Shown here in pieces: positions 57,835-64,000 of a stretch of 64,000 nt of DNA. Every line of letters starts with the position of its first letter. Within the stretch, counting starts at the first letter, position 1. Both the position numbers and the translations under genes were made by a program. The notes under the pieces were generated by a model. It had not been told where the DNA came from and ran no database searches. It saw only the letters and a list, made by a program, of their open reading frames with translations. This DNA is from Apoda limacodes (Eukaryota; Arthropoda; Insecta; Lepidoptera; Limacodidae): contig OX291548.1 in assembly GCA_946406115.1 (NCBI GenBank), positions 5,444,373 through 5,508,372 of the forward strand. Reading direction: 5' to 3'.

Positions 57835-58880
57835 CTACATGATCTCCTTTAACTCTACGCACTTAGTCCAGCGATGTTCCAACGTCTTCAACCCATCAAA
57901 AATATATTTTTTGTCAAACCCTGAAAATTAGGCCTCAGTTTCGGCTACCACCTCTTCGTTTGACGAAAATTTTTGCCCGACAAACCATTTCTTCATGTTT
58001 GGGAAAAGGTAAAAGTCACAGGGGTAAATCTGGCGAATATGGAGGGTGCGGCAATAATTCGTATCCTAATTGGACAATTTTTGATGTCGCGATTGCAAAC
58101 GAGTGGGCTGGTGCATTATCCTGATGAAATAGAATTTTTTTCTTTGCTAGATGCGGTCGTTTCTTGATCAACTTTTTATTCAATCTATCTAACAATGCAG
58201 CATAGTAAGCTCCAGTTGTTGTCTTGCCTTTATCCAAAAAATCGTTGTGAATAACCCCTTGGCTGTCCCAATAGACTGTGGCCATCACTTTACCAGCCGA
58301 GCAAACAGTTTTTGCCTTTTTCGGGGCACGTTCATCCTCCATTCCATTGCTTTGACTGTTGCTTAGTCTCTGGTGTATAATGATGGACCCACGTTTCATC
58401 AACTGTTATGTACCGACGAATAAAATCACTCGGATTGCGATTATACATGGCTAGGCACTCCTCAGAAGCTTTTACACGATTTCGTTTCTGGTCAACTGTT
58501 AGTAAACGCGGCACCCATCTTGCAGAAAGCTTGTACATGCTTAGAATATCATGCAAAATATAAAAAAACTCGTTCAGTCGAGATATGCACAGCATCACTT
58601 ATTTCGCGTATATTCACTCAACGGTCTGGCAAAACAATATTATGTATTTTATTAACCATGCCCTCCGTAGTGACCTCAATCGGCCTTCCTGGGCGCTCCG
58701 CATCATTAGTGGTAGTACGTCCACAACGAAATTCAGTGAACCACTTATGTATCATCCCATGAGAAGGCGCAGCAGAATCACCATAATACTTTTTCAATTT
58801 GTCTTCGTTCTGCTTAATAGTTTTATCATGTAAAAAATAGTGTTTAACTCCCTTTACTCCATTTTCAAAGAATACTTAGA
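57835..58880 (-). pseudogene. mariner transposase, copy 2, broken
   Basis: N-terminal blocks on the minus strand at 58650-58800 (HGMIHKWFTEF, then GRPIEVTTEGM) give the helix-turn-helix part. The frame 58332-58598 carries YITVDETWVHHYTPET with the first catalytic Asp. The overlapping frame 58016-58402 carries FHQDNAPAH with the second Asp and HPPYSPDL leading to the third, then is broken. The N-terminal region also has stops. Intact relatives have about 345 residues. The residues resemble the cecropia/Hsmar1-type branch and differ from copy 1, so two mariner lineages are present. Confidence 0.85.
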
Positions 58881-59864
58881 AGTCGCCTAACTTTTTTATT
58901 TCTAAAAAGCTTGTTTTCGCGCCAAATTTTAAAAAAGAACGGCATGCGCTTCGTAGTGAGTTCCCAAATATAAGACAAAAACAAAATATTAAAAAAATTT
59001 TTATTCAACCTTAAAGTCATTGAGTTGCCAAACTGCCTAGGTACATAGTTTACATAAAATATATTCAGACTTGATTTTTTAATTATGACCGGTTACATTT
59101 AGATTGTTGTCATTGTTTTTTTTTAACTATCATAATATTTTGATTTATCTATGCAACAGTTTGGTGAATTTTAATCGTAGTCTGTGTACAAAGGCTTTTT
59201 TGGTCAAAAACCGCAAATCGATGTAAAGGGGGGGCGTTTTAGTTAGGTAGGTTACAACAAGCATTTTGCAGTTCTTAAATATTTCCCTTAATTTTTTGTA
59301 TGGGATTCGAAGTATTTTTTTTCAGAAAATTATCGCGTGGGGTATCAAATTAAAAGGCTTCATTAGGGAAAATAAGGTAAATATTATAAGAACTGCAGCT
59401 CAAAACAATTATTTTAACCTAAAGTAGCTAACTAGCTAGCTGTGTATTCAAAGGGCTATCCTAGCTTTTGGTGGACACCTTCTATACTACAAAATCATTG
59501 ATGTCACTTTCTAATAACAGTTTAATTACTAAAAGTATTCATTACAACACACCAACTTTGTATTTATCGTATGCAATAAAAACATTGATGATGTATGAAT
59601 ATTTCTACGAGTGCTTCCGATTAGAGGTAAAGTTATACTTAGTTCTTTTTCGTCTCTCCTGTTTTTTATGAGCCAAAAAACTTAGGTCACTCTGTTTTTC
59701 TGTGGAAAGTATCATAAGTATTGAATATCCTTCTCTGTCATTTTATATAATAAAAACTGCTTTTCTTAAATAACTGACTACACGACCTTATTGTAAAAGA
59801 CGTATATCTTAATTATTGTATGTTTATGTGTAAGGAACAATGTTTTGTTTTCGAGGGGACATAA
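58881..59864. other. No gene seen
   Basis: AT-rich DNA; a G run at 59228-59234; the ORF at 59468-59671 looks like chance. Confidence 0.35.
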
Positions 59865-59990
59865 CGGTGTTTGAGCGTTGAGCAATTGTCAAGGGAGCCG
59901 TTGCGTGCACCGCCATTAAATATAAACCTTTATAAGGCAACCTCACACGTTAAACAAAATAGTACAAGCTTTACCTTTATCAGTTAGTTT
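59865..59990 (+). promoter_or_regulatory. TATA-containing repeat P, copy 2
   Basis: GAGCAATTGTCAAGGGAGCC, GTGCACCGCCATTAAATATA, and CTTTATCAGTTAG align with copy 1. TCAGTT matches the arthropod initiator, but it lies farther from the TATA than the usual 30 bases. Confidence 0.4.
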
Positions 59991-60330
59991 TTTTTATAGT
60001 TAAAAGTTGTTGGATATTAATCTATGGTATAAATTTTATAAAAGTAAAACGTAGGTAGGTGCAATTTGTTCCTTTCTCTTCCTATTCATTCTGCCATTCA
60101 ACTTGAAGAGACGGTCCGGTGATTTCATCTATTTTATTTATTGTAACTGCATCCTTCCGTGACAAACTGAAAAGTGTGTGTGGCCAGTAGTTAAGTGCAA
60201 ATTTGAATAGTAAACTATAGTAATATTTAAATAGTCTTTGTGTGATGCTAAGAATTAGATTCTTCACGCAAACACCGTATTCTATCTAACCCGCGGTAAT
60301 CTACAGTCCCTACAGCTATCTATGTGCTAA

Positions 60331-60450
60331 AACCTATGCTCATCAATCCGTCAAGACATCCTTGAGGCATACATTGGCACTATTCCACGATGCAACTCTG
60401 CAAACCTGCATTCTTCATACTTCATAATACGCAAAGTACAAAGGGAAGAG
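60331..60450 (+). other. Open segment ending at a strong splice donor
   Basis: The frame after TAA at 60328-60330 stays open for 40 codons (SSIRQDILEAYIGTIPRCNS) and meets GAAGAG/GTAAGTA at 60450/60451, a near-ideal donor. No acceptor or partner exon is clear, and it abuts the repeat at 60462. Confidence 0.2.
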
Positions 60451-60461
60451 GTAAGTACTTC

Positions 60462-60545
60462 CTCTGGTTATTTGAGTCTTCTTAAGATCGTCAGAACAGA
60501 ACAATGATTTTAGAGTGGGATTTACGGAGTGAAGAGTTAACAAAT
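60462..60545 (+). repeat. 86-bp repeat B, separated copy
   Basis: GGTTATTTGAGTCTTC, GAACAGAACAATGATTT, GAGTGGGATTTACGGAGTGA match the two tandem copies at 61857-62045. Confidence 0.7.
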
Positions 60546-60955
60546 TTATGGGCTCAGCTTTAGAAAGAGGCCTCCTCGCTAGCCCGTTCAAATTTTTATG
60601 GTAGATAAATATGATCCCTTTGACCTCAAGTCTGAAATTTCAGTTCACGGAAGTAAATACTTTTTGAGTTATGAATTTTTGAAAATCGTGAAAAATGTAT
60701 TGAAATTGAAATTGTATAATCTATGGCCAGAGATTTGTTTTTAGGGACAGGAAAAATGTATCGATACTTTGGGGTATCGATAGATTGGGTGATCGAGTAC
60801 TTTTTTTTCGATTTTGATACTCTTCTACATCAGTATTTTGTCAATAATAGAGTGAAATGCAAGTTTTTTCAAAACTATAAGACTGGAACTATCATTATGT
60901 GTGCCGTGTGCGGTAACCTGTCGATGTTTCGAATTATTACCCAGTAATCTTGTCA
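60546..60955. other. No gene seen
   Basis: ATCGATACTTTGGGGTATCGAT near 60758 is a palindromic pair. GCCAGAGATTTGTTTTT at 60724 also occurs at 63854. The ORF at 60723-60947 looks like chance. Confidence 0.3.
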
Positions 60956-61073
60956 GGGCACCCCAACACAGCCGGGTTAGGTTAGAAGGTTAAGGCAGGA
61001 GCGAAGCGAAGTTAGGGCACCCCAACACAGCCGAGTCAGGTTAGAGGGTTAAGTCAGGAGTAGCCTTCGTGGT
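60956..61073 (+). repeat. 59-bp tandem duplication with TTAGG words
   Basis: GGGCACCCCAACACAGCCG starts at 60956 and 61015. Each unit holds GGTTAG, the first as GGTTAGGTTAG. Confidence 0.85.
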
Positions 61074-61524
61074 TATTTTTTATTTCTACCCAGTAATAAA
61101 AGAAAAATATTTGTTAGTAATATTGTACAATTTTATTATTACATCAATTTCGACAACTCTTTTTTTTTAGATGAAGAAGTTAGTTGCTGTAAGTATTAAA
61201 TATTTAAATGATAGTGCCGTGTGCCTATAGTAATATTTAAATATTTTTTGACTCAGTTTTTTACTAATCGATTGTTCAGATTTCGATCGAATCGATTTAC
61301 TTCGATTTTTTTCGGCAACAATTTTTATCTCTAGTTTCACCGAGGCCATTTTGTAACGTCATTCATTGCTTGTACTCGCGTCAGTGAACACTGTTTACTT
61401 CGTTTACGGAGGTAGCGCCGGAGATAAGGCGGAAGTAAAGTTTTGCAAAAAAAAAATTATTCTAAAAATGAATGGTTCCCCCTTAAGGTGGGGGAGGGGC
61501 AAAGGATCGAACGCGGGCGAAGCG

Positions 61525-61634
61525 ACGCGTAAGTGATGCCCTGGTGTTACAAGCGTCTAAAGCCTACGGTGACCGCTTACCATCTGGCGGATCGTATACT
61601 TGTTTGTCACCTTAGTGGAATTAAAAAAAAAAAG
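61525..61634 (+). mobile_element. Retroposon family G, short copy
   Basis: GCGTAAGTGATGCCCTGGTG through CACCTTAGTGGAATT plus 12 A. Slightly longer at its 5' end than the copies at 9.2 and 39.2 kb. Confidence 0.7.
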
Positions 61635-61765
61635 GGGCAGTAAGAGGGGCACTCCCAAACCTCCTTTTTACATTTTAACAAACCACTAAGGGAATAGATA
61701 TAGAAAATGGAGTAGTTAGGTAGGAACCTTTAAAGGTCCATATCTCCGAAACTATGAATTTCCGT

Positions 61766-61822
61766 GAGGGGGGACTGGTAGGGGGGGGGGGGATACCCCT
61801 CCCCCCTCCCCCTCTCAAGTCC
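61766..61822. repeat. G-tract followed by C-tract
   Basis: GGGGGG, a run of 11-13 G, then CCCCTCCCCCCTCCCCCTCT. The two halves can pair with each other, or the G runs could form quadruplex. Confidence 0.8.
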
Positions 61823-61856
61823 CTCCGCAGGGGGCCTTATTCTAAAGTCCTTCCGA

Positions 61857-62045
61857 GTGAAGAGTTTACAACTTTTTCTTGTTATTTGAGTCTTTCAAAG
61901 TTTGTTAAAACAGAAAACTGATTAAAGAGTGGGATTTGCGGGGTAAAATGTTAACAACGTTCTCTTGTTATTTGAGTTTTCCAAAGATTGTTAGAACAGA
62001 AAACTGATTTAAGAGTGGATTTGCGGAGTGAAGAGTTACAACTTC
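61857..62045 (+). repeat. 86-bp repeat B, two tandem copies
   Basis: CTTGTTATTTGAGT recurs at 61878 and 61964, each followed by AACAGAAAACTGATT and GAGTGG(G)ATTTGCGG. Confidence 0.8.
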
Positions 62046-62529
62046 AATAATTACTTAGTGCCTTTTTACTTCCGATTAGATTTTAATAAAATATAATAAT
62101 AACTAATTGAAACTTATTTAAATCAAAACAAACTAAAACCAATGGTACTCAGAGATAGTGCTGTGTATAGTTTTCTATCAGTGAAACAATTTTTAGTATC
62201 AATTTATTCTTTGCAGATATTACTTTGCCACACAAACAAACAAACACATTCTACCTATATAAGCACAGATAAAGATAGATTTGAATCTTTATTTTCATAG
62301 TAGTGTAGGTGTTACCATCGAAAAGCCTACATAGCTTAATTTTTAAATGTGGTACCCACTAGATACTTGTTCCAGCAGTTTCGGTTTGACATTGACCAGT
62401 CTATCAGTAAGCCGGCCAATATATAAAATACTTAAACCAACACAAACATCCGAATTTAATGCTATTGATATAGGTTACATTATTTAGGGTAACCCAAAAG
62501 TTTAACATCCCCGTGTAGCGTAAGTTGGA
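62046..62529. other. No gene seen
   Basis: AT-rich spacer; the ORF at 62404-62607 (minus) looks like chance. Confidence 0.3.
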
Positions 62530-62640
62530 CAAAGAGGTCACATTACACACTGTCGTCGTGGGAATAGTTCGGTGAACCGCTATAAATATAGCTTTAACAT
62601 GAAACATAGTTGTTTAATGGAATAGTCTTTCGTATATCAT
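62530..62640 (+). promoter_or_regulatory. TATA-containing repeat P, weak copy 3
   Basis: GTTCGGTGAACCGCTATAAATATAG aligns only with the core of copies 1 and 2. Confidence 0.3.
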
Positions 62641-62674
62641 AAATAAAAAGAGATAAAAGAAGTCTCCATTTTTT

Positions 62675-62870
62675 TATCTATATAGCTGTCGCTATGGTTC
62701 GTTTAAGCTCGGTTACAGTTATTCCTGCGAAAACTTTTGAATTTCCTAGTCCAGGACCTAACCTATATGTGTGCCAGTGTGCCAAGTTTTATCCCAATTG
62801 GTTGAGTGGTTGAAGTGTGATTGAGTAACAAACATTCATCCAGACATACTTTTACAAGTAAGCTTCAAAA
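62675..62870 (+). mobile_element. LINE 3'-tail repeat (RTE type)
   Basis: ATATAGCTGTCGCTATGGTTCG, CCAAGTTTTATCCCAATTGG, GAGTAACAAACATTCATCCA: same kind of tail as at 30150-30500. Confidence 0.55.
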
Positions 62871-62987
62871 ACGTATTTATGATTTTTTCTTAATAGATAT
62901 TCTTTTGAGCTAAAAATCAGATCATACAACAACATCATCACACAAATCACACATCATTTAACACAAATTACTAACAATATAAAAAAA

Positions 62988-63612
62988 CCGCCCAAGTGCG
63001 AGTTGGACTCGCGCATCGAGGGTTCCGTACCTACCACCATTTATGTAATCTTCAAACACATACAAAAATATTTTTATTTTTGAGTAGATTGAATGAAAGG
63101 TAAATTGCGGTTTACGGTTTATGACGTATTAAAAAAAAAACTAATCACTAAATCTCGTTCAAACCAATTTCCGGTGGATGTTTTCATGTTAATGTACCAC
63201 ATATTTTTTTTTTTAAGTTTTATCGTTCTCATATATTAGAAATTACAGGTTGGGACACATTTTACCACTTTCGGAGTGTCTCTATTCGCAAGCAAGCGCA
63301 AGCTATTCAGTTTAGAAAAAAATGATATTAGAAACCTCAATTTCATTTTTGAAGACCTTTCCATAGATTCCACACGTATGGGTTTGATGAAAAAAAATAT
63401 TTTTGAGTTTCAGTTCTAAGTATGGGGAACCCCAAACATTTATTGTTTTTTTTCTATTTTTGTGTAAAAATCTAAATGCGGTTCGCAGCTTACCAAGTTT
63501 ATAGTTCTTACAGTTTCGGAAAAACGTTGCTATGACATACGGACGGACAGACAGACAGACATGACGAATCTATAAGGGTTCCGTTTTTTGCCATTTGGAT
63601 ACGGGCCCCTTA
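62988..63612 (-). mobile_element. Lepidopteran interspersed repeat, full copy
   Basis: Reads in from ACCGCCCAAGTGCGAGTTGG and GGGTTCCGTACC on the left to GACGGACAGACAGACAGACA and GGGTTCCGTTTTTTGCCATT on the right. It is the same repeat type as at 19482-20199 but a different subfamily. Both ends are present. Confidence 0.75.
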
Positions 63613-64000
63613 AAATGACGAGCCTTGAATCTTAGGTATGTAGGTAGTGACAGGGGTAATAAAATCCAATAAAAACCAGCCAAGTACGTGTCCTGCACAC
63701 ATTAAATGAGTGGTCTGTAAAATATTTTTTTGCAGATAACTGGAACTCAAACTAAAAGTTTTTTAATTTTTTTGTTTAATTCTTCATTTTAAAAATTGAA
63801 ATTATATAAAAAAAAATATAAAAAATAATAATAACAAGGGCTAACGTATTTTTGCCAGAGATTTGTTTTTGCAGACTTAGACTTAGAAAGAGAATTTTAC
63901 ATTTTTATTTATAATTTAAATTATATATAAATAAAATTTGTAATTTTATTAAAGTAGTATTTTAAATAGCACTTTTAACTTTTAAACCTAGCAATTAAAT
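63613..64000. other. No feature seen
   Basis: AT-rich window edge. 63654-63690 (AATAAAAACCAGCCAAGTACG) hints at the start of another interspersed repeat. Confidence 0.3.

Larger units (their letters stand above)
56730..58880 (-). mobile_element. mariner transposon, copy 2, probably interrupted
   Basis: CGAGGACGGTTTGATAAGTC at 56730, preceded by TA, looks like a mariner end and is followed by TCTTTTTACATA. Transposase sequence resumes at about 57835 with TTTTTCTACATGATCTCC. About 1.05 kb of unrelated DNA lies between. No matching right inverted repeat is found near 58870-58950. Confidence 0.5.

Noticed and set aside
60976..61050. TTAGG telomere repeat
   Set aside because: Only two TTAGG words in a row, within a 59-bp tandem unit; not a telomeric array.

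Overview
The window reads as gene-poor, AT-rich insect chromatin, most likely from a moth or butterfly (Lepidoptera). The evidence is the repeat content: mariner, Tc1-like and TTAA-target DNA elements, errantivirus (insect gypsy-type) fragments, and several interspersed repeats that I know as lepidopteran families, such as the one ending CTCGCACTTGGCCGG and the poly-A retroposon ending CCACCTTAGTGGT. No intact host gene is visible. Long frames are rare and nearly all either belong to decayed transposons or look like chance ORFs. Family names rest on motif recognition and memory, because no database search could be run.

Layout. 0-5 kb holds two errantivirus remnants in opposite orientation: an env tail with polypurine tract and LTR start on the plus strand, and reverse transcriptase/RNase H, integrase and env debris on the minus strand. 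5-15 kb holds a GT-rich ORF, a GC-rich island, a mariner copy with a nested retroposon, a fold-back MITE, LINE scraps and a tRNA-like relic. 18.0-23.9 kb is the most structured part: a 2.2-kb unit present twice as near-identical direct repeats 2,953 bp apart. A 734-bp TTAA-target MITE with perfect 34-bp inverted ends lies between the copies, and an inverted, end-clipped copy of the same MITE lies after the second. Each unit contains a short ORF ending at a good splice-donor sequence, which may be a duplicated first exon.

24-45 kb is a mosaic of non-LTR retrotransposon fragments (5' leader, endonuclease, reverse transcriptase, 3' tails), a four-copy unnamed dispersed repeat, minisatellites and a large imperfect palindrome. 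A possible SGNH-hydrolase-like segment and an endonuclease segment with an in-frame 69-bp minisatellite lie about 3 kb apart on opposite strands. 45-64 kb holds a Tc1-like relic, a tRNA-headed SINE, a DNA element with about 60-bp inverted ends, three related TATA-containing repeats, a second mariner copy that seems to be split by about 1 kb of foreign DNA, more LINE tails and a full lepidopteran repeat near the right edge.

The pieces do not form a pathway. They record repeated insertion, truncation and nesting. The items most worth following are the duplicated unit with its opposed MITEs, the short conserved ORF inside it, the TATA-containing repeats and the long palindrome.
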